Positions 24,756 to 33,944 of a stretch of 64,000 nucleotides of DNA are shown in pieces (the first letter of the stretch is position 1; every line of letters starts with the position of its first letter). The DNA is taken from the NCBI GenBank assembly GCA_046329055.1, contig JAXLVK010000014.1, forward strand, positions 1 through 64,000. The letters are read 5' to 3'. Made by a program: the position numbers and the translations under genes. The notes under the pieces are model-generated. The model saw only the letters and a list, made by a program, of their open reading frames with translations. It had not been told where the DNA came from and searched no databases. Source of the stretch: JADKCL01 sp046329055 (lineage in GTDB: Bacteria; Bacteroidota; Bacteroidia; J057; JADKCL01).

Positions 24756-25394
24756 ATGCTGATTCCCAGAAACAACACTCCTTGGAAGAAAAGCCGAAAA
24801 TTCGGCGACGTGATGGGCGGGCGCACCCATCCCAAGATTGCTGACCGGGTATTCAACCGAAAGCACAACCTGACTGCTCCGACCGAAGGAACTGTACTGC
24901 CCATTTTCATCACGGACAATCCTTCGAGGGACTTCTATTTTCCGATCAGCACCGATGACATTCAGGCTGCATTGGACCGCCTTCCAGCAGAACATACGCA
25001 GCATCTCACCCATGTATGGCTCCAAAAGTTCCGCAAATCGGATTACCAGGAGGGGGAGACGATCCAAGGTTGTTTCATCCGTGGCAGCGGGGTTTGCCTC
25101 ATTGTGTTGCATCCCTTCCCCAAGGATCTGAAAATGCGATTTGGGAAGGAAAAGCCGTCCAATAGCAAAGTCAAGTATTATCAGCCATTCGATCCAAGCC
25201 TCGGAGAGGACAAACTGGGATGGTACTTGCTTTGGGATGAGAAGGAAATCCGGAGGTATTACCTCGACAGCCTTCTCCTCTATTTAGTGGGGTTCGCAGT
25301 AGCGGATTCTCACGGCCTGTACCAGGGCAAAGCCCATGTCGCGAAGTCTGAGAAGTGGGCGGAGAATTATGCCAAGGTTTGGGGGAAAGGGTAA
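24756..25394 (+). CDS. Unknown 212-residue protein
   Basis: A soluble protein starting MLIPRNNTPWKKSRKFGDVM, 11 bp after the frameshifted dioxygenase and probably co-transcribed. It has no signal peptide. The C-terminal helix IRRYYLDSLLLYLVGFAVAD, followed by a Lys-rich KSEKWAENYAKVW, is shaped like zinc-peptidase helices of the form LLHEIGHHVD followed by an AExFA motif, but the His/Glu ligands are absent. I regard that only as a possible distant, inactive relation. No function assigned. Confidence 0.55.
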   Translation: MLIPRNNTPWKKSRKFGDVMGGRTHPKIADRVFNRKHNLTAPTEGTVLPIFITDNPSRDFYFPISTDDIQAALDRLPAEHTQHLTHVWLQKFRKSDYQEGETIQGCFIRGSGVCLIVLHPFPKDLKMRFGKEKPSNSKVKYYQPFDPSLGEDKLGWYLLWDEKEIRRYYLDSLLLYLVGFAVADSHGLYQGKAHVAKSEKWAENYAKVWGKG

Positions 25395-25506
25395 CGGAAT
25401 TCAAGGGCATCGCGGATGAAAGCTATAGCACCAAGTTTTTCGATTGACGAAGTAATCGGTCAGTACAATCAGCAAGGCAAATGGCTCCATCCCCAATCCA
25501 TGCCGC

Positions 25507-26334
25507 TCAAACCCCTTTGCCAGCAATGAGCTGATGGACTTGAGCCTCGGTCTTGCCCGATATTGCGGAGATTTGTGCAACGGGAAGTCCAGCGCTGTGC
25601 ATGGCCAAAATCATCTCCCTCTTGCCTTGCTCGACCAGAAAAATCTCACGCTGCGCCATGTCAGTGAGGTAGATACCAAAGTCGTCGTAGGCATCTCGCT
25701 CCGCCTTGGTCCAGGATTGTTGGTCGGCATCGAGATAGGCGGTCTTGAGGCCATCATCATCGACATTGCTGGGAATGACCGCCAAATGTTCGGCATTCTT
25801 GATGAAGTAGGCCCACTTGTCCACCATGCTGACCAACTCATGCTCCTTTTTGTCAAACTTTCGCAGCTCGATGAAGAAGTACTTCACATCAGAAAGTAGG
25901 TTTTCACCTGTCATGGTGTCAACCGTCTGATGCGTGGAGAAGTAGCTGGGATTCTGGGTGAAGTTGAAGTCCAAGATACCGATGAAGTAGGTCGGCTTCA
26001 GTTTCGGGTAGTCATCCCCGCGTTCGATTTGTGTGGAGTAGTCGCGGGCGACATAGTACTGTACCCGCTTGTCAAAGCCCACCTTCTCGGCGACTTGCAA
26101 CTCAACGATGAATTTGCGACCGCCCTGATCGGTGGCCTTCACATCGAGAATGCTCGTCTTGCCCGCAGGAACAGGTGGAAATAGGTAGGGATTCTCGACC
26201 GTGACACTCACCACCCTGTTGGAGCCGTCCGCGAAAAGCACCGCGTTCAGGAACGAGATGAGCGTGATGGTCTTGTTGGCATTGCCAAAAATCTTGTGGA
26301 AGGCCACATCGTTCTTGACATCGACGAATTTCAT
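25507..26334 (-). CDS. Rpn-family PD-(D/E)XK nuclease (transposase-like)
   Basis: A 275-residue member of the Rpn/PDDEXK_2 family of recombination-promoting nucleases. It starts MKFVDVKNDVAFHKIFG, has FLNAVL, the active-site ILDVKATDQGGRKFIVELQV (Asp, then Glu-x-Gln), and the Tyr-rich RVQYYVARDYSTQI. The C-terminus ends with a helix-turn-helix-like LPVAQISAISGKTEAQV repeat typical of these proteins. Such genes are numerous in Bacteroidota and behave like domesticated or mobile DNA-cutting genes. Transcribed toward the dioxygenase cluster. Confidence 0.88.
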   Translation of the reverse strand: MKFVDVKNDVAFHKIFGNANKTITLISFLNAVLFADGSNRVVSVTVENPYLFPPVPAGKTSILDVKATDQGGRKFIVELQVAEKVGFDKRVQYYVARDYSTQIERGDDYPKLKPTYFIGILDFNFTQNPSYFSTHQTVDTMTGENLLSDVKYFFIELRKFDKKEHELVSMVDKWAYFIKNAEHLAVIPSNVDDDGLKTAYLDADQQSWTKAERDAYDDFGIYLTDMAQREIFLVEQGKREMILAMHSAGLPVAQISAISGKTEAQVHQLIAGKGV

Positions 26335-26355
26335 GCTGTGAGCGATTTTAAGGTG

Positions 26356-26363
26356 CAAAGATA
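26356..26363 (-). promoter_or_regulatory. -7 element for the Rpn gene
   Basis: Minus-strand TATCTTTG, a perfect TAnnTTTG box, 21 bp before the ATG at 26334. No clear -33 element. Confidence 0.45.
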
Positions 26364-26447
26364 CGGAAATTCGCGGGAGGTTGCTTCTTCGAAGGGGAAT
26401 CGAATCCTCCCCCCGCATCCCCTTTTTTAGTAACTTGCCGCCCTTTT

Positions 26448-28712
26448 ATGAAAGGCTGGGGCACATACACACTGGGCACTAGGAATGGGCTGATCGCCCT
26501 CCTCCTCTTTTTGTGTATGGCCTCCCTCCTCCACGCCCAGCGGCTCGACGACGACATCGACAACTTCCCCAAGCTGCCGCAGGACAGCAGCCGGGTGGAG
26601 GCCCTTTGCCGCATCAGCGATGCGCTCATGCGGGATTATCCCGACTCGGCGATGGCGTTTGCTGGGCAGGCGATGGCGATCAGCCGCAAGGTGAATTACC
26701 TCCCGGGACAATCGCGGGCGCGGCTCCTTCAGACGAGGGCCTTCATCGCCAAGGGCGATTTTGAGAATGCGGAGGCCTCCCTGAGCATCTGTGAATCGGA
26801 ATTCGGGCAGGCGGCGGACATGCACGGGCTGGCGGATTGCGCGCTTGCGCAGGCGGAACTGGGCATGGCCCGGCGCAACTGGACCAAGGCCCTCGCGGCT
26901 TGCCACAAGGCGGATTCGCTCCTGCAAGGCGACTCATTGGCATGGTGGGCGACGGCGCACCTGCGCGGTCGGCTGTTCCAGGAACTGGGCAGTTTGGATC
27001 AGGCGGGGCAATATTTCGGCGAGGCGATCCGGCTGGCTTCGGTCAAGGGCGACGTCCGCGGTCATGGCCTGGGTTGCGAATCCTTGGGGCAAGTCCAGCT
27101 TTCACAAGGCCGCAATGACAGCGCTGCGATTCAATTCAGGGATGCATTCGAGGCTTGGAAGGCAGCGGGTGACCGCAATGGGCAATCCTCGGCATTGATC
27201 GGTGAGGGAACGGCGGCGGTGCGGGCTGGGCGGCCGGAAAATGGCTTCCAACTCCTGCGCAAGGCCTACATCATCGCATTGGAGGATGGGGCGCGGCAAA
27301 GGGCGGCATTGGCATTGATCCGGCTGGGTGAATCGGAGGTGAAGCTGGGGCAGCCCGACTCGGCGCTCAAGCGCTGCGCGGACGCGGTGACACTGCTGCG
27401 GCAGCCCAAGGATCTGAACCTCGCGGTGGATGCGCGCATCGGATTGGTGCAGGCGTTGCTGATCAAGGGTGACTATGCGCGGGGCATCCGCCATGGGGAC
27501 ACGGCGATCGCATTGGCGGACAGCTTCAAGCTCTTCAAGCCATTGGCGACGGTGAACCTGCTCATTTCCAGGGCCTACCAGACCACAGGCGATTACCGCC
27601 GGGCCCTCGACCACTTCCAATGGGCGAGTGCAGCCAAGGACAGCCTGCAAAGGCAGCGCGACCGCAACCAAACCACGGCATTGCAGGTGCGGCTCACGGA
27701 CGAGGAGGAGTTTTCCGGCAGGCACAAGATCGAGCAGGCACAGGCTGCAGCCGAGGCGGCGCAATCCGATGCCAAGACCTACCAATTGTTGTTCTGGATC
27801 GGCTTGGGGGCATTGATCCTGGGCATTGGGCTGGGTGGATGGGTCGTGTTGCGGGCAAATGGCCGTGCACGCAAGCTCTCCCAACGGGTCCGTGAGCAAA
27901 ACGACGAACTCGGCCGTACCAAGGAGGAACTCGCCCGCGTGAGCACCCGCCTGCAGGAAAGCAACTTTGACTACGAATCGGTGATCGCTGAGCGGACGGA
28001 GACCTTGCAAGAGGCCGTCGAAAGCCTGATTTCCGAAAATGAGGCCTTGGAGGAATTCATCAACCACAGCGCCAATGACCTGCTCGGCCCGGTCGCACGG
28101 CTCAAGGGATTGGTCTCCGTCGCCCGCAATTCCGGCCAAATCAAGGACCTGATCCAGGCCATCGACCTGATCGACGCGGTGAGCACCTACATGGACAAGG
28201 TGATCCGCAAACTCATCGCCTCCCACGAACTCAAGCACGGCTTCAAAAGTCCGGAGCAGGTGAACTTGGAGGAATTGATCTTGGACATCATCCCGCAGCT
28301 CAAGCAGATTCCCGGCGTCAAATACCCGGACATCCGCCTCGACGACCGCCTCAAGCGTCCGGTGTTCGTGGACCGCAACATGATCCGTGTGATCTTGGAG
28401 AACCTGCTGGAAAATGCCTGCGTCTTCCGCAAGGACGTGAACAACGACTCCCCCAAGATCGATGTGCTGCTCCAAAAGGAGGACGAAGGCATCATGATCC
28501 GCATCCACGACGAAGGTATCGGCATCCCGAACAACATCCGCGACCAGATTTTCAACCTCTTCTTCCGGGGCAATGAGCGCTCCAAAGGCGTGGGCCTCGG
28601 CCTGCACCTCGTGCAACGTGCATTGCGTCAGATTGGCGGCCGCGTAGCCGTGGAAAGCAAGCAGGGCATGTTCACGGAATTTACCGTTCGGTTCAGGGAG
28701 TACGAGGGCTAA
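26448..28712 (+). CDS. TPR sensor histidine kinase
   Basis: A 754-residue membrane kinase. A signal peptide (to LLHAQ) is followed by about 350 residues of periplasmic TPR-like helical repeats, a coiled coil, a transmembrane helix (about residues 445-465), a second coiled coil and the kinase core. The H box is EEFINHSANDLLGP (His followed by NDL), the N box NLLENACVF, G1 DEGIGIP and G2 GVGLGLHLV. It should autophosphorylate in response to an unknown signal. No response regulator is adjacent and none is fused. It overlaps the convergent CotH gene by 20 bp at the 3' end. Confidence 0.9.
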   Translation: MKGWGTYTLGTRNGLIALLLFLCMASLLHAQRLDDDIDNFPKLPQDSSRVEALCRISDALMRDYPDSAMAFAGQAMAISRKVNYLPGQSRARLLQTRAFIAKGDFENAEASLSICESEFGQAADMHGLADCALAQAELGMARRNWTKALAACHKADSLLQGDSLAWWATAHLRGRLFQELGSLDQAGQYFGEAIRLASVKGDVRGHGLGCESLGQVQLSQGRNDSAAIQFRDAFEAWKAAGDRNGQSSALIGEGTAAVRAGRPENGFQLLRKAYIIALEDGARQRAALALIRLGESEVKLGQPDSALKRCADAVTLLRQPKDLNLAVDARIGLVQALLIKGDYARGIRHGDTAIALADSFKLFKPLATVNLLISRAYQTTGDYRRALDHFQWASAAKDSLQRQRDRNQTTALQVRLTDEEEFSGRHKIEQAQAAAEAAQSDAKTYQLLFWIGLGALILGIGLGGWVVLRANGRARKLSQRVREQNDELGRTKEELARVSTRLQESNFDYESVIAERTETLQEAVESLISENEALEEFINHSANDLLGPVARLKGLVSVARNSGQIKDLIQAIDLIDAVSTYMDKVIRKLIASHELKHGFKSPEQVNLEELILDIIPQLKQIPGVKYPDIRLDDRLKRPVFVDRNMIRVILENLLENACVFRKDVNNDSPKIDVLLQKEDEGIMIRIHDEGIGIPNNIRDQIFNLFFRGNERSKGVGLGLHLVQRALRQIGGRVAVESKQGMFTEFTVRFREYEG

Positions 28713-30198
28713 GCCCCGGAATCCAAGCCTTCAGTTCCATCTTCTGATCCACCTTCCACATCGGCACCCAAAGCGTGTCCTTCCCCGAAAATGCGGGCAG
28801 GAAATGCACCACCTCATTTTCCCCCATCACCTCAGCAGGCAGCGGGTTGCGGTTGGAGACGAACAGGTATTGCCCCATGCCTGAGAGTTCGGCCTCTTTG
28901 GTCAGGAGGTGATCCATCTGAAAACTGTCATGCAGACATGTTCGGATCCGGCTTCCTCCTTCCTCCAAGAATCTGCGACTGAAGTGGTAGCCCCATTCGC
29001 CCGTCCTGATGAACCGCTCGCGGTCATGGAGTTCATCTGCCACGGATTCCAGCAAATGATCCAGATACGCCGGATCGCTGAACACCGACAGCTTTTGGAA
29101 GTACTCCCGCACAAACCGATCATCCCGAAACGGAAAATCCCCCATGACCTCGTGGTAATCCCCGACCGGATTCCATCCGTCCACGCGGTAACCCCAAATC
29201 GGGCCGTTGATATAGGTGTCCTCGCCCTGACCGGAGAAGCCGTCGTAGCCCACAGGCTCAAGCTGGCTCGAAACGGGATTGAAATAGTACCGCCGGTTGT
29301 GCCAAATCAAGCTATGGTAGGCTCCAAACAAGTCGGTGAGGGCATAGTAGCTCGCCGTCCGATGCAGGTCGATCATGTCCATCGGGACGCCAGAGCCTTG
29401 GCGGTATTCTGCCATCAACTGGTCGGCGAAGTGAAATTCGGCGAGGTTGGCTGAGTCGCGGAGGATGGATTTGGGCTTGAAGGGCCGCACAGGCGCTGCC
29501 TCCAAGAATGGCGTAAGCATGTACGGAAATGCGCTGTCCCGCAATGCCGCGACCCGCGCCTCCCACATCCCGGTTTCGTCGATCCGCAGGATGGGTCCCT
29601 CTGGCCTGCCTTGGCGACGCAGCAATTGCGGGGTGAAATGCTCCTCGACCGCGTACGGCCCCCAATCCTCACCATTGACGGCGAGCCGGATGAAGTCATA
29701 GCGCGGCGCCAAAACGCCCTCGGCTTGCAGGGCCTTGTGGTAGAGCCATTCCTTCAGGTGGTCCCTGCGGCGCGGCAGCATCAAGGAGAAGTCGGTCAGA
29801 CCCCGCCAAGCCTTGTCGCCCTTGACCTCGACACGGAATGACCACCGGTCGTCTTGGATATGATCGGTCCAGTCGCCCTTGAGGCGCAATTCGACGGGCC
29901 AATCTTGGTCGCCTTCTGTCAATTCAGCTTCGACCCAGCTTTCGTCGGTTTCGCGCAGGACGCCGATTTGCAGGGCTTGCTCGCGGATGGCGTTGAGTTG
30001 TGCCATAGCTGCAGGCTCGATTCGGAGCTCGATGGACTGCATCGATGGGAAGGTGTGGGGGGAGAGGTCGCTGGACGACTTTTTGTCCGGGCTCATTGTC
30101 GCCAATGCAACCAAGAACAGAACCGGGATCGCCAATGCCAGCAACACCACGCTCCATGAGGATCGTGCCTTTTGGGCGGGGTGATGATGGATGGACAT
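28693..30198 (-). CDS. CotH-family protein, membrane-anchored
   Basis: A 501-residue protein with an N-terminal membrane helix (about residues 14-34) and a CotH domain. RLKGDWTDHIQDDRWSFRV, the LKEWLYHKAL helix, RLAVNGEDWGPYAVEEHF and the later VGYDGFSGQGEDTYINGP match the CotH atypical-kinase family, named for the Bacillus spore-coat kinase; bacterial members are mostly surface proteins. The family allows protein-kinase activity but it is not shown here. It is followed 5' by a related, larger CotH gene in the same direction, from which it is separated by a repeat-rich gap. Confidence 0.85.
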   Translation of the reverse strand: MSIHHHPAQKARSSWSVVLLALAIPVLFLVALATMSPDKKSSSDLSPHTFPSMQSIELRIEPAAMAQLNAIREQALQIGVLRETDESWVEAELTEGDQDWPVELRLKGDWTDHIQDDRWSFRVEVKGDKAWRGLTDFSLMLPRRRDHLKEWLYHKALQAEGVLAPRYDFIRLAVNGEDWGPYAVEEHFTPQLLRRQGRPEGPILRIDETGMWEARVAALRDSAFPYMLTPFLEAAPVRPFKPKSILRDSANLAEFHFADQLMAEYRQGSGVPMDMIDLHRTASYYALTDLFGAYHSLIWHNRRYYFNPVSSQLEPVGYDGFSGQGEDTYINGPIWGYRVDGWNPVGDYHEVMGDFPFRDDRFVREYFQKLSVFSDPAYLDHLLESVADELHDRERFIRTGEWGYHFSRRFLEEGGSRIRTCLHDSFQMDHLLTKEAELSGMGQYLFVSNRNPLPAEVMGENEVVHFLPAFSGKDTLWVPMWKVDQKMELKAWIPGLSPRTP

Positions 30199-30354
30199 GT
30201 TTCTCTATTTGAATTCTCTGTACAGCTTGATGCCTGTATGCCGCAATGCAACTTTTAGACTTCTTGTCCTTTCAATTGGATGCAGCTTTTGATCCCTTGC
30301 GGCTCTCATTTTGATTGAACGGGATAGACTGAAAACTGGTCTTCCGATTTACTC

Positions 30355-30443
30355 CCGCCAGAGGCGGGCGGTCTTTTCGGCTTCGGGCCGGAGCCTGTCC
30401 CGACAATCGGGGGCCTCTCGCCTCATTTCAGGCCTCTCGCCTC
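30355..30443. repeat. Intergenic palindromes and GGCCTCTCGCCTC direct repeat
   Basis: The gap between the two CotH genes holds a CCCGCC/GGCGGG hairpin near 30355, a CCCGACAATCGGG hairpin near 30399-30411, and two exact copies of GGCCTCTCGCCTC at 30412-30424 and 30431-30443. These look like small dispersed REP-type elements. Confidence 0.55.
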
Positions 30444-30444
30444 C

Positions 30445-33369
30445 TCAGATTTCCGGTGCGTCCACGCTTCCTTCGATCACCTTGCCTTCCAGTGTGAGCT
30501 TGGATCCTGTCTGGATGACGTGCAGGAGCTGGTTCCCAGCGTTTTCGCATTTCTGCACCGTGATGGTCGCCGGGCCGTATTCTGCGCGGGTCTGACTGGC
30601 CGTGAATCCACGCTCGTTCTTGCTCAGCACCAATTTCTGGGCTTCTACTTTGGCCAGGTCTTCGGCGGCCACGGCGGTCTCGCATCCGGTTACAGTCCCA
30701 TCCGCGATCGCGACCCGCGCCTCTTCTTGTGCGAGAATGCCCCGGCGCTTCGCGCCTTCGATTTGCACCCGCGCAATGCTGATATTCCCTCCGCTGAATT
30801 CCATCGCGTCCTTGCCCACCCGACTCACGGCGGCATTGTTCAACACACCCATGCAGAAGTCCGCGTCCAATCCGTCCTCCTTCGCCTGCCCGATGTAGCT
30901 GTCGTTGAAGGTGAAGATGCAGCGCATCAGGCAAAGCGCATCCTCAGCCCTGCTCCGCACGATGCGCACATGGTCAAAGAGGCTCTCGGTCTCGTACATC
31001 GTCACCGACCCGTCCAGCTTCCAGCCCATGTAATTCAGTGAACCCAGCCCCTCGAAGGCGACATAATGGAACTCGGATTTGCCCTCGGCCTGCAACATGG
31101 AAAAGCCTTGGGCGGAGCTGTCGCTGCTCGTGATCAAGATGGGCGCATCGGCATCCCCAAACATCAGCACCTGCGACTTGGAGATGAATTTGGCGCCATT
31201 CACCAGGTCCAATTCCACGCCTTTTTCAAACCAAATCTGATAACCCACAGGGAACAGCAGGTCGCGGTTCACGGTATGCTTGCCCCGCTTGAAAGTGACC
31301 CGGTGCAGCGCCTCATCCACTTGGTAGATGTCATTGCTGCTGATGGTGAGGCCGGAAAACAGGCGCTGCTCCGGCGTGATGCCCTCGGGCTGCTTCCATT
31401 GCAATACCTCCACGCGGTAGAGCGAGTCCAATCCCGGCACCTTGAAATAGATCCATTTACCCTCCGTCGGGCAATACACGTCCAGGTACTCAGCAGGGAA
31501 CTCATTGTTATAGGCATCGAGGAAAGTGCTGCCCGTGAAGCTCGCATCCACACCATCGCCCTTCTTGCCAATGCCCTCCAAGAACACAGGCAGGCAATGG
31601 TAATTGAAGACGCGGTAATGATGCCCCTGGGCGGTTTTGCCTTGGTAATGCGCCTTCACGGAGCTGTGCTGCAAGGGCGCGATGAGCTGACGGATCGTTT
31701 CTCCCCGCTCAAACATCCGCCTCCGGTCAAATTTGTAACTCGGCCATTCCTTCTGGATCACCTGCTCGTAGTAGCCGATCTGCGGGGCGATGCTCAGGTA
31801 AAATGCATCCAAGTAATCCGGCTGAGTGAACTCCTGCAGCGCCTTGACATAGAGCGCGAGGAACTTCATGTCATGGAAAAACCGCTCAAACATGAGTTCC
31901 CGGTAGCCTGGCGCCATGTAACGGACGTTGCGGCTGAATCCGATGAAGGGTTTGTCGATCCAGATGAGCGGCCCAGCCTCGGTAAATCCATCGAATCCGA
32001 TCGGCTCCAGCTTCTGCAATACCGGGTTGAAGTACCAGCGTTGGTTGTGCCAGATGAAGGCATGTTGCGCACCCAGCACATCGATGACGGCGTAGTAGCG
32101 GGCCACCTTTTGCGCGTCAAACAGCTCCCAAATGGTCCGTTGCCCGGTTTTGTACTGCTGGATGAGCTGCTGCGCCGTCTCCACCTCGCGCCGGAGAGTG
32201 CTGTCCTTCCGCAAGGATTTTCCGCCAAATGGCACAATGTCCGAGGATTTGTAAGCCGGGACATGACGCTCGAAGTCCTCCAGGTCCGTGTCGAGTGAGA
32301 CACCCTGTGCCTCCCAGAGTCCTTCCTCGTCGTATTTCATGATCGGGCCCTTGACCCGGCCCTTTTCACGGGCCATCTGCGGGGTGAAATGCTCCTCGTA
32401 GGCATAAAGGCCCTTTTCCTTGCCATTGATCCGCACCTGCACGAAACCGTAGATCGGGTTGATGACCTGCTCCTTGTCAAGCCAGCGGTGGAAAATCCAT
32501 TCGCTCAGGAAGGACCGCGTCCGGGGATTTTGGATGGAAAATACCGTCATGCCCCGCCAAGCCTCGCCCTCATCCAGATCTATGCGGAAGGACCATTTGT
32601 CGCCCATGAGGTGATCCGTCCAGTCGCCCTTGAGCCGGAGGCGACCCGGATGCTGCTTGCCGCCCTCCTTGAGCGTGCACCGCACCCAGCTCTGCTCGTC
32701 CTGCCCCAGCAACCCGCGCGCCAGCGCAGCCTCGCGCTGCTGCACAAGCGTATCCCATCCGCTCCCCACTTCCAAGTCGAGCGTCACCACGGAATCCTGC
32801 GCCGTGACATTGCCCTCCGGCAGGCTCTGCCCCTCGGCCAGTCGCTGCACGCTGAAGTCGTCGAAATAGGCAGTAGCCGGGTTCGGGTTCCAGACATAGA
32901 CCTTGAGGCTCGCCTTCCCGCTGTAGGTCGGGACCTTGATCTTGAGCATGTATTCGACCCAATCTCCCTCGATCATTCCGGTCGCCACGGCTTCCTTGTA
33001 TTGGCCCCAGGAGGCGTCCGCAACGAAGGTGCCTGTGTTTTCGGGCGACTTGCGCCAAACCTTGGCGACAAACTGATCGCCGGGGCGCAGGTCGGTCGTC
33101 TCCCAAGTCAGTCCAAATTCCTTGCCCGCCTGAATCCTGCAACTGTATTTGCCAGAGCGGGCGGCGGAGTCGCTTTGGGTCTCCCCGTGAGCGAAGCGTT
33201 GCCCTCCAGCCTTGAAGTAGGTCGCATCACCCTCCTTTTCCACGCTTTCCATGTCGCAGGAGAGGGAGTCCCAGCCGCGTCCCCCCTTGCCACAGCCGCC
33301 GATCATGCCAGCGCTGAGCAGCAAGGACAGCAACACCATCCATCTATGGATATGGGCCGCAGCCCTCAT
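30445..33369 (-). CDS. Large CotH-family lipoprotein with a sugar-binding-like domain and beta-helix
   Basis: A 974-residue lipoprotein (signal MVLLSLLLSAGMIGGC). Order of domains: a jelly-roll, carbohydrate-binding-like region (about 25-190; GKYSCRIQAGKEFGLTW, VYVWNPNPATAYFDDF); a CotH domain (about 215-620) with LRLKGDWTDHLMGDKWSF, GLYAYEEHFTPQM and FDGFTEAGPLIWID; and a C-terminal right-handed beta-helix (about 720-970) of short strand/turn repeats. The start could also be ATG 33384. It shares the central domain with the smaller CotH gene downstream, so the two are tandem paralogues. Probable surface protein; a substrate or partner is not visible. Confidence 0.82.
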   Translation of the reverse strand: MRAAAHIHRWMVLLSLLLSAGMIGGCGKGGRGWDSLSCDMESVEKEGDATYFKAGGQRFAHGETQSDSAARSGKYSCRIQAGKEFGLTWETTDLRPGDQFVAKVWRKSPENTGTFVADASWGQYKEAVATGMIEGDWVEYMLKIKVPTYSGKASLKVYVWNPNPATAYFDDFSVQRLAEGQSLPEGNVTAQDSVVTLDLEVGSGWDTLVQQREAALARGLLGQDEQSWVRCTLKEGGKQHPGRLRLKGDWTDHLMGDKWSFRIDLDEGEAWRGMTVFSIQNPRTRSFLSEWIFHRWLDKEQVINPIYGFVQVRINGKEKGLYAYEEHFTPQMAREKGRVKGPIMKYDEEGLWEAQGVSLDTDLEDFERHVPAYKSSDIVPFGGKSLRKDSTLRREVETAQQLIQQYKTGQRTIWELFDAQKVARYYAVIDVLGAQHAFIWHNQRWYFNPVLQKLEPIGFDGFTEAGPLIWIDKPFIGFSRNVRYMAPGYRELMFERFFHDMKFLALYVKALQEFTQPDYLDAFYLSIAPQIGYYEQVIQKEWPSYKFDRRRMFERGETIRQLIAPLQHSSVKAHYQGKTAQGHHYRVFNYHCLPVFLEGIGKKGDGVDASFTGSTFLDAYNNEFPAEYLDVYCPTEGKWIYFKVPGLDSLYRVEVLQWKQPEGITPEQRLFSGLTISSNDIYQVDEALHRVTFKRGKHTVNRDLLFPVGYQIWFEKGVELDLVNGAKFISKSQVLMFGDADAPILITSSDSSAQGFSMLQAEGKSEFHYVAFEGLGSLNYMGWKLDGSVTMYETESLFDHVRIVRSRAEDALCLMRCIFTFNDSYIGQAKEDGLDADFCMGVLNNAAVSRVGKDAMEFSGGNISIARVQIEGAKRRGILAQEEARVAIADGTVTGCETAVAAEDLAKVEAQKLVLSKNERGFTASQTRAEYGPATITVQKCENAGNQLLHVIQTGSKLTLEGKVIEGSVDAPEI

Positions 33370-33548
33370 CGTCTTGTATTCCATTGGCATTCTTACCATC
33401 AGGCAATCCGACGCCTCCCCGACCTCCTTCAAGTGGGTTGGGCGTCACAGCCCCTAAAATTAGACAACGCCCACCGCAAAAGCGAAGGACGGCTGAGGGC
33501 TTGGCAGGACTTGTTGAGGAAATGAGCCGGATTTACCCAGAAAAGGCG

Positions 33549-33944
33549 TCAATCCTTCGGTCGGTTGCAGATGTGGATGCAGTGTGGCTTCTCGGGGAGC
33601 TCGATAAAGGTGAAGCAGCCCTTGATGCCTTTGCGCCTCACTTGGCGTCGAACTTCCTGAACCCGATAGTAGCTACCACTGACGTAGAAGACCGAGCCCT
33701 TTGCTACATTGAAATGTACAGGTCCCGTCACCGAAAACTGAACCAAGGGCCGGATGGCAGGAAGGCCGAATCGATTGACCACAATCCCCCGGAAGAATCC
33801 ATGAACGCTTGCACGGCATTCTCCTAGCTGAAATCCTGCGGGATTGCAGAACTCATAGGCTGAAGCCTCTTGGGCGACAAGCTTGGTTCCACCAATCAAG
33901 CACAGCAGCATGAGAATCTTCAGTATCGTTGCCCTTGGCCTCAT
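33549..33944 (-). CDS. Small secreted Cys-containing protein overlapping the protease gene
   Basis: A 131-residue protein with a clear signal peptide (ILKILMLLCLIGGTKLVAQ) and a mature part of about 106 residues with five cysteines (EFCNPAG, GECRAS, KGCFTF, HCIHICN), so disulphides are likely. No family is recognised. Its ATG overlaps the stop of the calpain-like protease gene by 4 bp (ATGA), so the two are translationally coupled. That arrangement fits a toxin/immunity or enzyme/inhibitor pair, with this as the periplasmic protective partner. The role is inference only. Confidence 0.55.
   Translation of the reverse strand: MRPRATILKILMLLCLIGGTKLVAQEASAYEFCNPAGFQLGECRASVHGFFRGIVVNRFGLPAIRPLVQFSVTGPVHFNVAKGSVFYVSGSYYRVQEVRRQVRRKGIKGCFTFIELPEKPHCIHICNRPKD

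Noticed and set aside
25416..25529. A 37-codon frame (MKAIAPSFSIDEVIGQY) after the unknown gene at 24.8-25.4 kb, overlapping the end of the Rpn gene.
   Set aside because: It may be the stub of a lost gene, but there is no family match or promoter, and 37 codons can occur by chance.
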